In this document: in pieces, positions 42,243 through 51,093 of the stretch | Layout of the letters: each line of letters opens with the position of its first letter | How positions within the stretch are numbered: the first letter of the stretch is position 1 | Source of the DNA: an uncultured Clostridia bacterium | GTDB lineage: Bacteria; Bacillota; Clostridia; UBA1381 | DNA length: 64,000 bases | Assembly (NCBI GenBank): GCA_934444735.1 | Contig: CAKSDE010000013.1 | Location: 18,367 to 82,366, forward strand | Reading direction: 5' to 3' | Program-made: the position numbers and the translations under genes | Notes under the pieces: model-generated | Told to the model about the DNA's origin: nothing | The model's input: only the letters and a program-made list of their open reading frames with translations | The model's database searches: none

Positions 42243-42737
42243 TTATGTCCCCTGATTTAGTATACAGACTTTGTGCGGCGCTATATCAAAGGCAGTAGTT
42301 ACCGCATCTAAGATTGCCGCTTTCGTTTCGGGGTTATCGCAACCTTTGGCTATAACAACAACTCCTTTCACTTTCGGATAGGTTTTGGCGAGTATTACGG
42401 GTGAGCCGTCCGACATTATCGCCTGCTTGTCAAGACTTTCGTCCGCACCGGAGTCTTTCCTGTCGGTTTTTTCGGACTTCGTATCAAAAGCGAGGACGCT
42501 CTCGGCTGTCTTTGAGTATGTAACCATAACCTCTGCCTTGCCGACGCCGTCTATATGTGAGATGATTTCGGCAAGCCGCTCGCTGTCGTCGTATTCGACA
42601 ATCGATTCCTTTTCAACAGGCTCCTCCGTTTTCTTCTTTGTCGGAATCAGCATAATAATCGTCCCAATTATTAATATTATGATAAGTATTCTATTATTCT
42701 TATTTTTAATAAATTCAGTGATTTTTTTTAAGTCCAT
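42243..42737 (-). CDS. spoIIIAG: Stage III sporulation protein AG
   Basis: A 164-residue protein with one N-terminal membrane span ('RILIIILIIGTIIMLIP') and an external ring-building domain containing 'KAEVMVTYSKTAESVLAF' and 'VVVIAKGCDNPETKAAIL', the SpoIIIAG signatures. SpoIIIAG forms the large ring of the feeding-tube channel. It overlaps spoIIIAF by 10 bases. Confidence 0.94.
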   Translation of the reverse strand: MDLKKITEFIKNKNNRILIIILIIGTIIMLIPTKKKTEEPVEKESIVEYDDSERLAEIISHIDGVGKAEVMVTYSKTAESVLAFDTKSEKTDRKDSGADESLDKQAIMSDGSPVILAKTYPKVKGVVVIAKGCDNPETKAAILDAVTTAFDIAPHKVCILNQGT

Positions 42738-43171
42738 ATAATCTCATCCGTTCCGTACACAAATTTCATGCGCTTTTCTATTTCCTCGTCCCTTTTTGAA
42801 AAGAGTTCGATTCGCTCGACCTTTTCGATTTTTCCGTCTGAGGTGGTTTTTACCTCGACTTTTGCCTTGATATTCTTGCCGAACTCATCTGAAATCCGTT
42901 TCGTAATATCCTCCGCGATGTCCGACTCGAACTGCTCTTTTATATTTTTATAAAGCGCCTGCTCGCCGTCTGCTTTGAGGTCGCTTGTCATTTCAAACTG
43001 CGAAAAAAAATCCGTATCGTGGATTTTTTGGGTAAGCGGCAGCATAAGAACGCTTATTAATATAAAGCCGGTTACCAGGCGCATATACTTTTTCCATTCT
43101 TTCGGGACGGCAAATTCCGAAACCGAGGCAAGCATTGCCGCGCCGATTACTTTTAAAATGTATGCTTTCAT
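42728..43171 (-). CDS. spoIIIAF: Stage III sporulation protein AF
   Basis: A 147-residue protein with two N-terminal membrane spans ('VIGAAMLASVSEFAVP', 'LVTGFILISVLMLPLT') and a soluble ring-type domain, matching SpoIIIAF in length and place. It overlaps spoIIIAG and lies 22 bases after spoIIIAE. Confidence 0.9.
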   Translation of the reverse strand: MKAYILKVIGAAMLASVSEFAVPKEWKKYMRLVTGFILISVLMLPLTQKIHDTDFFSQFEMTSDLKADGEQALYKNIKEQFESDIAEDITKRISDEFGKNIKAKVEVKTTSDGKIEKVERIELFSKRDEEIEKRMKFVYGTDEIIWT

Positions 43172-43193
43172 TTTTTTCTTCCCCCTTGTATTT

Positions 43194-44252
43194 TTATGTT
43201 GCGCCTATTATGATTGCCATACTTATAATAAAGAGCATACCCGAGGCGATAACCATCGAAAAAACGGTGGTGATAGGCGCGGCGGAGTCGGAAATCATGT
43301 CGGATATGCGCTTGTCGCAGATAGGCTCGACAGCCGCGGCGGCAATCTTCAGCATAAGGATTATTACCGCAAGCTTGATTACGGGGATAAGGCATATCCC
43401 GATAACCGCGATGATTCCCGCCGTGCCGACAGCGTTTTTCATAAGCTTTGCACCGCCCAAAACTGTTTCAACCGTATCTGCGACCAAGCCGCCCACAACA
43501 GGCACAACACTTCCGACGGTGAATTTCAGTGCTTTTAAGCTCACCGCGTCCAAAACAGGCACGCTGAAACCGTAGATAGCATTGATACCGGTAAAAACGG
43601 TCAGTATTCCGGTTAAGATCCATTTTGAAAAGGATTTTATAAGGTTGTTAAGATTAGTAAGCTGTACACGCTTGCTGATGTTATTCACAATCCCTAAAAC
43701 CGCACTCATGTATACAAGCGGAATTATAAAATGCTCGATAATCATGGATACGGCATAGATTGAGGCGGATAAAACCGGATAAAAGCTGCTCGCCGATGCG
43801 GCTTTTCCGCTTGATATTAAAAGGATTGTGATAACGGGGCAGATTTTTGTGATAAAAGAGCAAAGCTCATCTACAACCTCCGCACCGTAGCCGACGGCGG
43901 TATGCAAAAGATTCAGCACCGCGACCGCAACCGCACCGAAGCATACGAAAAATGCCGCCTCCTTTGCCTCGCCCTCGCCGAATGATGTTTGAAGTACATT
44001 CAAAACACCCGAGACGGCGGCAATAATTATAATGTCGGCGATGATGGATTTGCTTTTTATCACCTCGTCACACAGCATATTCCAGCCTTTTTTGATTATA
44101 TCTATCGGGTTTAAATTCATCTTCCCGGTTATGATTTTTTCGACATTTTCGTTGTATTCGCTCTCGCCGTCAATATAAGGGCTTGCATCCTCCGCATAAG
44201 AGGGCAGGGCGGTCAGGAGGATAATAAAAATCAGGCAAAATATTTTTTTCAT
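43194..44252 (-). CDS. spoIIIAE: Stage III sporulation protein AE
   Basis: A 352-residue protein with an N-terminal signal-like segment and seven or so membrane spans, with 'GSVVPVVGGLVADTVETVLG' and 'KNAVGTAGIIAVIGICLIPV', the family core. It is the largest membrane component of the SpoIIIA channel and its likely pore or transporter. It follows spoIIIAD by 3 bases. Confidence 0.94.
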   Translation of the reverse strand: MKKIFCLIFIILLTALPSYAEDASPYIDGESEYNENVEKIITGKMNLNPIDIIKKGWNMLCDEVIKSKSIIADIIIIAAVSGVLNVLQTSFGEGEAKEAAFFVCFGAVAVAVLNLLHTAVGYGAEVVDELCSFITKICPVITILLISSGKAASASSFYPVLSASIYAVSMIIEHFIIPLVYMSAVLGIVNNISKRVQLTNLNNLIKSFSKWILTGILTVFTGINAIYGFSVPVLDAVSLKALKFTVGSVVPVVGGLVADTVETVLGGAKLMKNAVGTAGIIAVIGICLIPVIKLAVIILMLKIAAAAVEPICDKRISDMISDSAAPITTVFSMVIASGMLFIISMAIIIGAT

Positions 44253-44255
44253 AAG

Positions 44256-44657
44256 TTATATAACCTCAAGTATTTTTATTATTGTGTTTAAAAATTCCCC
44301 TATAATCGGCAGAGCCGCAAGCATTATCGAGACTTTTCCCGCCGCGTCAAGCTTTGATGCGATTGAGTTTTCGCCTGCATCGCGGCATATTTCAACGCCG
44401 AACTGCGTTATATATGAAATCCCGATAACCTTAAAGACCGCCTTAAAATATTTTTGGTCGATGCCGGCAGTTTCGATTATACTGCTGATTTTTTCAAATG
44501 CCGAAAGCATATTTTCCGCAATCAAAAGCATTACGAATATCCCGGTTGCGGCGGCGGTGATGAGCGCATATTCGGGGCGGTGGCTTTTTAGCGAAACGCT
44601 TAAAAGCGCACCGACTATGCCAACGGCAATTACAGAAAAAATGTTCATTTGTATCAC
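44256..44657 (-). CDS. spoIIIAD: Stage III sporulation protein AD
   Basis: A 133-residue protein with about four membrane spans ('VIAVGIVGALLSVSLKSHRP', 'YITQFGVEICRDAGENSIAS'), matching SpoIIIAD. It and SpoIIIAC are small membrane parts of the channel. It starts 8 bases after spoIIIAC ends. Confidence 0.93.
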   Translation of the reverse strand: MIQMNIFSVIAVGIVGALLSVSLKSHRPEYALITAAATGIFVMLLIAENMLSAFEKISSIIETAGIDQKYFKAVFKVIGISYITQFGVEICRDAGENSIASKLDAAGKVSIMLAALPIIGEFLNTIIKILEVI

Positions 44658-44665
44658 ACCTTTTT

Positions 44666-44860
44666 CTAAAGTTCAAATATGTTCTTTATAAAATCGAAGA
44701 GGTTCCCGATTTCCTGCACAAGTATAAGCAACACTACGACAAGCCCCGCAATTGTTGTCAAAAGCGCCTGCTCCTCTCTGCCGGCACGTGTTAAAAGCTG
44801 ATTTAGCACAGCGACAACCATACCGATGCCGGCAATTTTAAATATCAAATCAACATTCAA
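44666..44860 (-). CDS. spoIIIAC: Stage III sporulation protein AC
   Basis: A 64-residue protein with two membrane spans ('IFKIAGIGMVVAVLNQLL', 'LLTTIAGLVVVLLILV'); size and sequence are those of SpoIIIAC. AGGAGG precedes its ATG. Confidence 0.94.
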   Translation of the reverse strand: MNVDLIFKIAGIGMVVAVLNQLLTRAGREEQALLTTIAGLVVVLLILVQEIGNLFDFIKNIFEL

Positions 44861-44878
44861 AGCAAATTCCTCCTAAAG

Positions 44879-45412
44879 TTAAAAAAGCAGTATTGCAAAA
44901 ATCGCACCGATCCCTACGCTGACGTTCGTGTAAAGCTTTGAGTATGACAAAAGCTTTTCTTGAGCCCCGTCCTGTGCTTTTTGTAAAAGCTCGGCGACAT
45001 AGCGTATGATTTTTACCTGATTTTCGCGGTCGGTGATTCCCAGCTCCCCCGAAAGAGAAAGCAAAATGCGCATATCTTCATCGGTAAGGCACAGATCTTT
45101 TCGGTATTTTTTTATTCCCTCACACCATGCGCCTCTTGCACCGATTTCGGGAACGAGATTTGCAATATATAAAAAAACCTCGCTTTTCCCGAGTGACGCG
45201 GCAATGTTTTTTATGGCAATATCAAGGCTTGAGGCGGAAAATGTTATTTCCGACTCCAAAAGCACGAGCGCGCGGCAAAACATCTCCAAAGAATCGGTGC
45301 GCACCTTTAAATTCTGCGACAGCCTTTTGCCGAAAAGCCACGATACTCCCACGATTACGCACCCTGCAATCAGCTTAATCAACACAGTAAGCCTCCTCGA
45401 TTGTACCCGCAC
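44879..45412 (-). CDS. spoIIIAB: Stage III sporulation protein AB
   Basis: A 177-residue protein with membrane spans at both ends and a helical middle ('LEMFCRALVLLESEITFSAS', 'KILRYVAELLQKAQDGAQEK'-like helices), as in SpoIIIAB, a distant relative of GspF/PilC assembly proteins. It overlaps the spoIIIAA end by 38 bases, suggesting tight coupling of ATPase and membrane subunit. Confidence 0.92.
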   Translation of the reverse strand: MRVQSRRLTVLIKLIAGCVIVGVSWLFGKRLSQNLKVRTDSLEMFCRALVLLESEITFSASSLDIAIKNIAASLGKSEVFLYIANLVPEIGARGAWCEGIKKYRKDLCLTDEDMRILLSLSGELGITDRENQVKIIRYVAELLQKAQDGAQEKLLSYSKLYTNVSVGIGAIFAILLF

Positions 45413-46301
45413 CGAACCGCCTGCTTAAAACTATAAAGCACTCGAAAAAATCTGCAAGCTTACTCATACTTTTTCTGTTTCTGAGCTGCTTTTCATCGTT
45501 TGCATGAACCGTCGCGATAATGCTTACTCCCGAATTGATAATCTCTGCGGCGGCGCTGACGTCCTCGCTTTTTCCCAGCTCATCGGTGATTATTGCATCG
45601 GGTGACATACTACGCAAAAGCATTATCATGGCGCGTGATTTGGGAATGTCGGTCATTACATCGCAAAGATTTCCCAAGTCGTAGCCGCAAAAGCCGTCGT
45701 AAGCCGCCGCAATCTCGCCGCGCTCGTCCGCGATGCTTATCTTCTTTCGCATATTGGAAAGATTCCTTGCAATATCTCTTAAAAGCGTGGTTTTGCCGCA
45801 CTCAGGCGGCGAGATAATCAGCGTATTTTTGATTTTGCCGCCGTTGTAGATCATATCGATAAGCCTGTCCGACGCACCGGTAATTTCGTGCGCAATTCTG
45901 TAGTTAAGACTTGATATGTTTTTTAAGCTCGTAACCTCGCCGTCCTTTATTACGCCGTTTCCCGAGATGCCGACGCGGTTTCCGCCGGGGATTGTTATGT
46001 AGCCGTTTTTTATGTCGTTTTCGTAGGCGTAATAAGATGAGCGGCTGATAAGCTCTGTTGCTTCGTCAATATCCTGTTTTGTTACCCTCAAAAGCTTGTC
46101 GCCGAAAAGTACGGGTGCACCTTTGTCGTTTAAAAAGAACATTGCATCGCGGTACTGCAAGGTGACAGGCAGACCTAAACGCAGCCGTATTTCCTCCAGC
46201 TCGTCCCACTCGGCAAAGTACATATATTTTCTTATTCGTTTGGGGAGATATGTGATAATCTCGTTTGTTTTATAGGTTTCTTCACTGTTTGCCACAAACA
46301 T
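45375..46301 (-). CDS. spoIIIAA: Stage III sporulation protein AA (ATPase)
   Basis: A 308-residue cytoplasmic ATPase of the secretion-ATPase type, with Walker A 'SPPECGKTTLLRDIARN' and Walker B-like 'DAIITDELGKSEDV'. It is the motor of the SpoIIIA channel. I chose the ATG at 46299-46301 (MFVANSEE) because AAAGGA lies 9 bases upstream; an in-frame TTG six codons earlier overlaps that ribosome site. First gene of the operon; a mother-cell sigma-E promoter is expected but I can see only a weak candidate. Confidence 0.94.
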   Translation of the reverse strand: MFVANSEETYKTNEIITYLPKRIRKYMYFAEWDELEEIRLRLGLPVTLQYRDAMFFLNDKGAPVLFGDKLLRVTKQDIDEATELISRSSYYAYENDIKNGYITIPGGNRVGISGNGVIKDGEVTSLKNISSLNYRIAHEITGASDRLIDMIYNGGKIKNTLIISPPECGKTTLLRDIARNLSNMRKKISIADERGEIAAAYDGFCGYDLGNLCDVMTDIPKSRAMIMLLRSMSPDAIITDELGKSEDVSAAAEIINSGVSIIATVHANDEKQLRNRKSMSKLADFFECFIVLSRRFGAGTIEEAYCVD

Positions 46302-46383
46302 TTTTATCAGTCCTTTCAAGGTGTATCGTTTGTTTTCATTCTATTAAGGTCGGATAAATTTTAGAACAAAAAAATAAAAATGC

Positions 46384-46424
46384 AAAAAAGGACTGTTTAA
46401 AATCAATTGACTTTAAACAGTCCT
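46384..46424 (-). terminator. proB terminator
   Basis: On the minus strand AAGGACTGTTTAAA pairs with TTTAAACAGTCCTT, followed by T6; it separates proB from the spoIIIA operon. Confidence 0.87.
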
Positions 46425-46440
46425 TGCTTCTGTTCTTGTT

Positions 46441-47244
46441 TTATATGTCCTTTTTTCCGCAAAAGAGAGTTCCCACACTTTGCCCGTTTATTATATCGTA
46501 GATAGAGTCGGGGTTTTTGCCGTTGGTTACGATTGTGTCGATACCCTGTGCGGTACAGAGCTTTGCCGCTTTGAGCTTGGTGTACATACCGCCCGTCCCG
46601 CGCCGCGAGCCGACTCCGCCTGCCGCCGACTGTATATTCTCATCAATTACCTCAACACGCTCTATCAGCTTGGCATTGGCATAAAGGCGCGGATCGCGGT
46701 CATAAAAACCGTCTATATCGGAGAGGATTATAAGCGTTTTTGCGCGGCAAAGGATTGCAACAACCGCCGAGAGCATATCATTGTCGCCGAAAAGCCGCTC
46801 CTCCGATTCGATTTCGGTATAGCTTACCGAATCATTCTCGTTTACGACCGGAATTATCCCCATTTCCAAAAGAGCATTGAAGGTGTTGGTGAGATTTTCC
46901 TTTTTCTCCTCATTTTCAATATCCTCGGCATTTAGCAGGATTTGCGCCGTGGTTTTATCAAACTCCGAAAAAAACTTGTCGTAAAAATACATTATACTGC
47001 ATTGCCCGACTGCCGCCGCAGCCTGTTTCATACGCATACTTTCGGGACGTTTTTTTAAATTCAGCTTGTTTGCGCCGATTGCGATAGCGCCCGAGGAAAC
47101 CAGGATAATCTCATATCCGAGATTTTGTACGTCGGAGAGCACACGCACAAGATTGTCGAACGCGCGCAGATTGTTTTTGCCCATGTCGTTCGTAAGCGTT
47201 GATGTGCCGACCTTGACAACAATTCTGTTTTTATAAAGACTCAT
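46441..47244 (-). CDS. proB: Glutamate 5-kinase
   Basis: A 267-residue amino-acid kinase matching ProB ('RIVVKVGTSTLTNDMGKNN', 'LVSSGAIAIGANKL', 'VNENDSVSY', 'FGDNDMLSAVVA', 'GVGSRRGTGGMYTKLKAA'). It lacks the C-terminal PUA domain of many ProB proteins. It phosphorylates glutamate at the start of proline synthesis. proA is not beside it. It follows the YbaK/ProXp-like gene by 6 bases. Confidence 0.95.
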   Translation of the reverse strand: MSLYKNRIVVKVGTSTLTNDMGKNNLRAFDNLVRVLSDVQNLGYEIILVSSGAIAIGANKLNLKKRPESMRMKQAAAAVGQCSIMYFYDKFFSEFDKTTAQILLNAEDIENEEKKENLTNTFNALLEMGIIPVVNENDSVSYTEIESEERLFGDNDMLSAVVAILCRAKTLIILSDIDGFYDRDPRLYANAKLIERVEVIDENIQSAAGGVGSRRGTGGMYTKLKAAKLCTAQGIDTIVTNGKNPDSIYDIINGQSVGTLFCGKKDI

Positions 47245-47250
47245 TTTTAA

Positions 47251-47655
47251 TTACACCTCCGCGATTATCGGCTCATGCGCTGTGTTTTTTAAAAATTTCA
47301 AGACATCTTCGCATAAAAGCTTCATATAGCCTGTGGTTGTGCCGTCGCTGCAGCCGTAGTATTTTTCGTCTAAAACCGCCTTGTCGATTACAAATTTGAC
47401 TTTTCCCTCGGCGTCCGAAAGCGCCGAGAAGAATGTTGCCGCGCCGATTTTTGTACCGAGCATTTCCTCCATAAGCTCCGCAGGAGCAAAGGATAAGCGC
47501 GAAATACCGAGCGCGGCACTGAAATCCTTGGATTTAAAAGGCTTATCGCCACAGGTTACGAAAAGATAAAATTCAGTCTGCTGCCGATTTGATAAAAAGA
47601 GCGTTTTTACCATCTTCATCGAAAGCTTTTCATTGATTGCAACACAATCCTCCAT
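47251..47655 (-). CDS. YbaK/ProXp-type aminoacyl-tRNA deacylase, 5' end lost
   Basis: The ATG-started frame is 134 residues and has the family core ('NEKLSMKMVKTLFLSN', 'ALGISRLSFAPAELMEEMLG', 'GCSDGTTTGYMKLLCED'). These enzymes hydrolyse mischarged tRNA (for example Ala-tRNA-Pro). The same frame stays open upstream to 47760 and reads like the family's missing N-terminal helix ('TPLQKKVYEALAEQNISFER'), but no ATG, GTG or TTG precedes it. It stops where the 131-bp toxin repeat copy B begins. The native start and promoter therefore appear cut off by that repeat; translation may now begin at the internal ATG, or the gene may be failing. Confidence 0.78.
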   Translation of the reverse strand: MEDCVAINEKLSMKMVKTLFLSNRQQTEFYLFVTCGDKPFKSKDFSAALGISRLSFAPAELMEEMLGTKIGAATFFSALSDAEGKVKFVIDKAVLDEKYYGCSDGTTTGYMKLLCEDVLKFLKNTAHEPIIAEV

Positions 47656-47758
47656 AGTGATCGCCTCGTCGGTATCAACGCGCTCAAAAGAAATATTTTG
47701 CTCAGCGAGCGCCTCATATACCTTTTTTTGGAGCGGTGTTTTAAAACCAAGATTTAGG

Positions 47759-47889
47759 CATTACTTGTTCAAAAGCTGGGCGGCTATGTCTGCATCTCCG
47801 GCGAAAGGAGGTGGGGCTTATGGATAATGAATACATAATTTCATTTATGATTATTTTATTACTTTTAGTAATTACCATAAAAAAATAAC
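47759..47889 (+). repeat. 131-bp repeat, copy B (toxin-bearing)
   Basis: It matches 32708-32838 (minus strand) with nine differences and no gaps. The upstream promoter, 5' hairpin and leader present at copy A are absent here; the repeat abuts the open N-terminal frame of the YbaK/ProXp gene. The two copies are in inverted orientation 15 kb apart. Confidence 0.92.
47820..47888 (+). CDS. 22-residue hydrophobic peptide, candidate type I toxin (copy B)
   Basis: Protein identical to copy A; the codons differ at four silent bases (AAT/AAC, ATT/ATC, TTA/CTT). GGAGGTGGGGCTT precedes the ATG. A terminator hairpin follows (47881-47915). I found no promoter upstream and no convergent promoter downstream, so this copy may be silent or read through from elsewhere. 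Confidence 0.65.
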   Translation: MDNEYIISFMIILLLLVITIKK

Positions 47890-47915
47890 ACGTCCATTAA
47901 AAGACGTGTTATTTT
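47881..47915 (+). terminator. Terminator of toxin copy B
   Basis: AAAAATAACACGTC pairs with GACGTGTTATTTT around an eight-base loop. Confidence 0.8.
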
Positions 47916-47949
47916 AATACAATAATGACTTTTGTTTCTATTTTGTTTT

Positions 47950-50900
47950 TCAGCCGTTTTTAACATCTTGCAAATACGGCATTAAAGCGTTTGCGTTCCA
48001 ATACCATACCTCGCTGTTATCCCAGCCGAGCCTGCCGCCGTCTGCGATGGGGGCAAAGTACAGTCCGCTGCTTTGGATTTCCTCAAGTTCAACTTTTGTA
48101 CTTTCGGCTTGCGGCAGATATGTTTTGCCCAAAATGTCCGCGTCCGCACGCACATAATTGTTGGCACACATTGCGTATTCGTTTATAATGTGCACCGCAC
48201 CGTCCGCATATCCGTCTGATTTCACCGCCGTTCCGGCATATACATTATCCAGTATGAATCCGCCCTCTGCCGCACCGCAAATTCCTGCGGCAAAAATCTC
48301 TGCCTCGTCAAAGCCTTTTGATGTCGCACTGACCTTTGCGGAGGTATAGTTATTCTGAACCGACGCACCGCGGTTAAATCCCAAAATCCCGCCGGCGTAT
48401 ATGCTGCTTGAATCGGTATATATTTCGCTTTTGCATAAATTGTTGAATATAAGCCCCTCGGCGGCAAGTCCTGCCGCACCGCCGGCATACGATACCGCGT
48501 TTTCCTCATCAACCGAATTTACCGTCATATTTGCGCCGATAAAGGTCTTATAAATCTCTCCGCCGTGCACAATCCCGGCCGCACCGCCGACATAGTTAAA
48601 GCAGGCGCGCGATACTATGCTCGGTACGCTGCTGCTGTTATAGACGTTCCCGGAGGTGTTTATTCCGACAAGTCCTCCGATAACCGCATTGGAGCTTTTT
48701 TCGCGGCAGTCGCTCTGTATTTTGCCGCTAAATGAGCAGTGATTTATAAATCCTTCGTTGTTTGCCGCGATTCCGCCGATTGTGGAAACGCTGCCGTCGG
48801 TTTTTATCTTAACACTTGATGAGGTATACTCTATTACGCCGTAATTATTCCCGACAACGCCTCCGCATGAAACGGATTTATCCTTTGCAATCGAATAGAG
48901 CTTGCCGCTGACCTTACAATTATAGATATTGCCGTAATTGCTCGCCGCAATCACACCGGAGGTTGAATCTCCCTCGATACTCACCCGTTCAAGCTTTAAG
49001 TTTCGCACCGTTCCGGCAGAAATTGTACCGAACATACCGTACTGCTTATCCTTGTTTTTCTTCGATATATATATCCCCGAAATTTTATGATTATTTCCGT
49101 CAAAGGTTCCGTTAAAGCCGTCGTCATTATCGGCGATTACCTCCCATTCGTCATCGCCCGAAAGGGAAATGTCGTCGGTGAGTATATAATGGTAGTCGGT
49201 GTTTTTGCTGACCTCTGAAAGTCCTTTTTCATCGGATATTTTTATCGGTGCGTATGAGGTTATGCCCTTTATCATGTCGATTCCGTCAAATCCTTTTAAA
49301 GAGAGCAGTCTGAAATCCTCACATACATTTTCCTGCCAGACATTTTTTGTATCCCATTTCATTATATCTCGGTAAAATGACGGTGAAACCAGTTCGTCCC
49401 AGCTGACCTCCAAGCCGTCCTGACTTTCTTCACCGAAATTCACCGCCGAATGTGATACCATCTTATCATAGCAGTAATTTCCGGAGGTCACGCCCGATTG
49501 CTTGTTGGTGGTGACTCTTCCCGAGCGTGTCGTAATAACATCGCGCGCATAAGCCGATGCGCAGACGGTATTTTTGACTGTGCCGCCGATATTTGCACCT
49601 GCCGCACTGCTTGCGTACATATCGGAGGAGACGGAATATGCTGCCGAAAGGCAGTTTATAATATCACCGCGGTTAGTCCCGGTGATACCGCCGGCATAGG
49701 CGGAAGCCTCAACCATGTATGCGGCGGATATGGAATCGCGGATCTCGCCGCTGTTGGAGCCGACTATACCGCCGGCATTGTTGCCTTGTGAGCTGACGCG
49801 GCCGACTGCAATACACCGCTCGATTCTTCCCCCCTCGGACATACCTGCGATTATTCCGGCATTTGCCTCTCCCGAAACGGTTGCGTCAACATAAAGGTTC
49901 TGAATTTTTGCACCGTATACGGTTGAAAATAACCCGACATTTTTTGTGCCGGAAATCTGAAGTCCCGAAATTTTATGAAAGTTTCCGTCAAAGTTTCCGG
50001 AAAAACCGAGATAACCGTCTTTTTCGGCAGAAATCGGAGTCCAGCTCCCGACGTTTTCTATATCGCTTTCCAGTCTGAAACACTTATTCGGGTATCTGCC
50101 GATTCCTTTTAGCTGTTCTTTTGTGTATATAAGATACGGATCCTCCGCCGTCCCGGTTCCGTATTCAAAAAGATGCGCCGAAACGTTCATAAGCGTTTCA
50201 ACTGACGTATATTTTCCGTCCTCGCCGCGTGCTGTGATGTAAAGGTTATATTTTTTCGTATCTCCGGGGTATATATTAAAATCCATAGCTGTTCCGGCAA
50301 TGCTTATAGAGCTTAAGAACCTGTCCAGCTGCTCGGCATTCGGCTTGAAACCGCCGAGATAACCCTCGTCCGGGACAAGCGTGTAGAAAATATCGCACGG
50401 CTTTGTGACCTTTATCCGCACCGTTATCATACCGTATGTGTTTTCGCTTATTTCTTTCGGATAACCCGGGGCAAAATTAAGTTCATTTCCCGATAAATTT
50501 TTGAAAGCGTCCGCCAGTGCATATGCCTCGGTGCGTGTTATATAATCGCGCGGTCTGAAATTATCGTTCATGCTGTATTTTAAAATACCGTTTTGAACCG
50601 CGAGAGATACGTAGCCCTTTGCATAATCGCTGATTTTTTCATAGTCGGCAAAGCCTTTTATTAAAATATCGTTCGTGAGCTTGACTTTATACGCGCGAGA
50701 AAGCATTACAACAGCGTCCTGGCGCGTCAGGTACTCGTTCGGGCGCAGGGTGTTATCATCATATCCGTTTATTATGCCGTATTCTTTCGCCGATGCGGCA
50801 ATAGGATAGTTTTCGTCATCTTCCGAGATGTCGGAAAATCCGGGCGTTTTCGAATAATCATTCAATTCCAGACGGTTCAATATATATGTAATAAACTCGA

Positions 50901-50982
50901 TTCTTGATATGCTGCTCTCTGCATAGACGCTAAATTGCATACACAGGCAAAAAAGCAGCAGAATTGCCGTAATCTTCTTCAA
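47950..50982 (-). CDS. SLH-anchored surface protein with GLUG repeats
   Basis: A protein of about 1010 residues. I prefer the TTG start at 50980-50982 (preceded by GGGAGG), giving a clean signal peptide ('KKITAILLLFCLCMQFSVYA'). Three SLH repeats follow (up to about residue 165), which fix such proteins to secondary cell-wall polymers. The remainder holds two blocks of GLUG-type repeats with the pattern 'G-x-V-G...G-x-I-x-N-C' ('AGGIVGSNSGEIRDSIS', 'AGGITGTNRGDIINCLS', 'CGGVVGNNYGVIEYTSS'), probably forming a long beta-solenoid. A role in adhesion or surface structure is inferred. Confidence 0.9.
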   Translation of the reverse strand: MKKITAILLLFCLCMQFSVYAESSISRIEFITYILNRLELNDYSKTPGFSDISEDDENYPIAASAKEYGIINGYDDNTLRPNEYLTRQDAVVMLSRAYKVKLTNDILIKGFADYEKISDYAKGYVSLAVQNGILKYSMNDNFRPRDYITRTEAYALADAFKNLSGNELNFAPGYPKEISENTYGMITVRIKVTKPCDIFYTLVPDEGYLGGFKPNAEQLDRFLSSISIAGTAMDFNIYPGDTKKYNLYITARGEDGKYTSVETLMNVSAHLFEYGTGTAEDPYLIYTKEQLKGIGRYPNKCFRLESDIENVGSWTPISAEKDGYLGFSGNFDGNFHKISGLQISGTKNVGLFSTVYGAKIQNLYVDATVSGEANAGIIAGMSEGGRIERCIAVGRVSSQGNNAGGIVGSNSGEIRDSISAAYMVEASAYAGGITGTNRGDIINCLSAAYSVSSDMYASSAAGANIGGTVKNTVCASAYARDVITTRSGRVTTNKQSGVTSGNYCYDKMVSHSAVNFGEESQDGLEVSWDELVSPSFYRDIMKWDTKNVWQENVCEDFRLLSLKGFDGIDMIKGITSYAPIKISDEKGLSEVSKNTDYHYILTDDISLSGDDEWEVIADNDDGFNGTFDGNNHKISGIYISKKNKDKQYGMFGTISAGTVRNLKLERVSIEGDSTSGVIAASNYGNIYNCKVSGKLYSIAKDKSVSCGGVVGNNYGVIEYTSSSVKIKTDGSVSTIGGIAANNEGFINHCSFSGKIQSDCREKSSNAVIGGLVGINTSGNVYNSSSVPSIVSRACFNYVGGAAGIVHGGEIYKTFIGANMTVNSVDEENAVSYAGGAAGLAAEGLIFNNLCKSEIYTDSSSIYAGGILGFNRGASVQNNYTSAKVSATSKGFDEAEIFAAGICGAAEGGFILDNVYAGTAVKSDGYADGAVHIINEYAMCANNYVRADADILGKTYLPQAESTKVELEEIQSSGLYFAPIADGGRLGWDNSEVWYWNANALMPYLQDVKNG

Positions 50983-51093
50983 AAGCTTTGCACCTCCCGT
51001 CATAGACAAAAAGCGGCAGTTATCCCCGCCGCTCAAATATCATGTTATCATAATCCTGTGTAATTGTCAAGGTTTTTGGACTGAGAATTTTTT

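Noticed and set aside
32708..47889. Composite transposon flanked by the two 131-bp repeats
   Set aside because: There is no transposase, terminal inverted repeat or target duplication, and the interval holds core sporulation and tRNA-modification genes.
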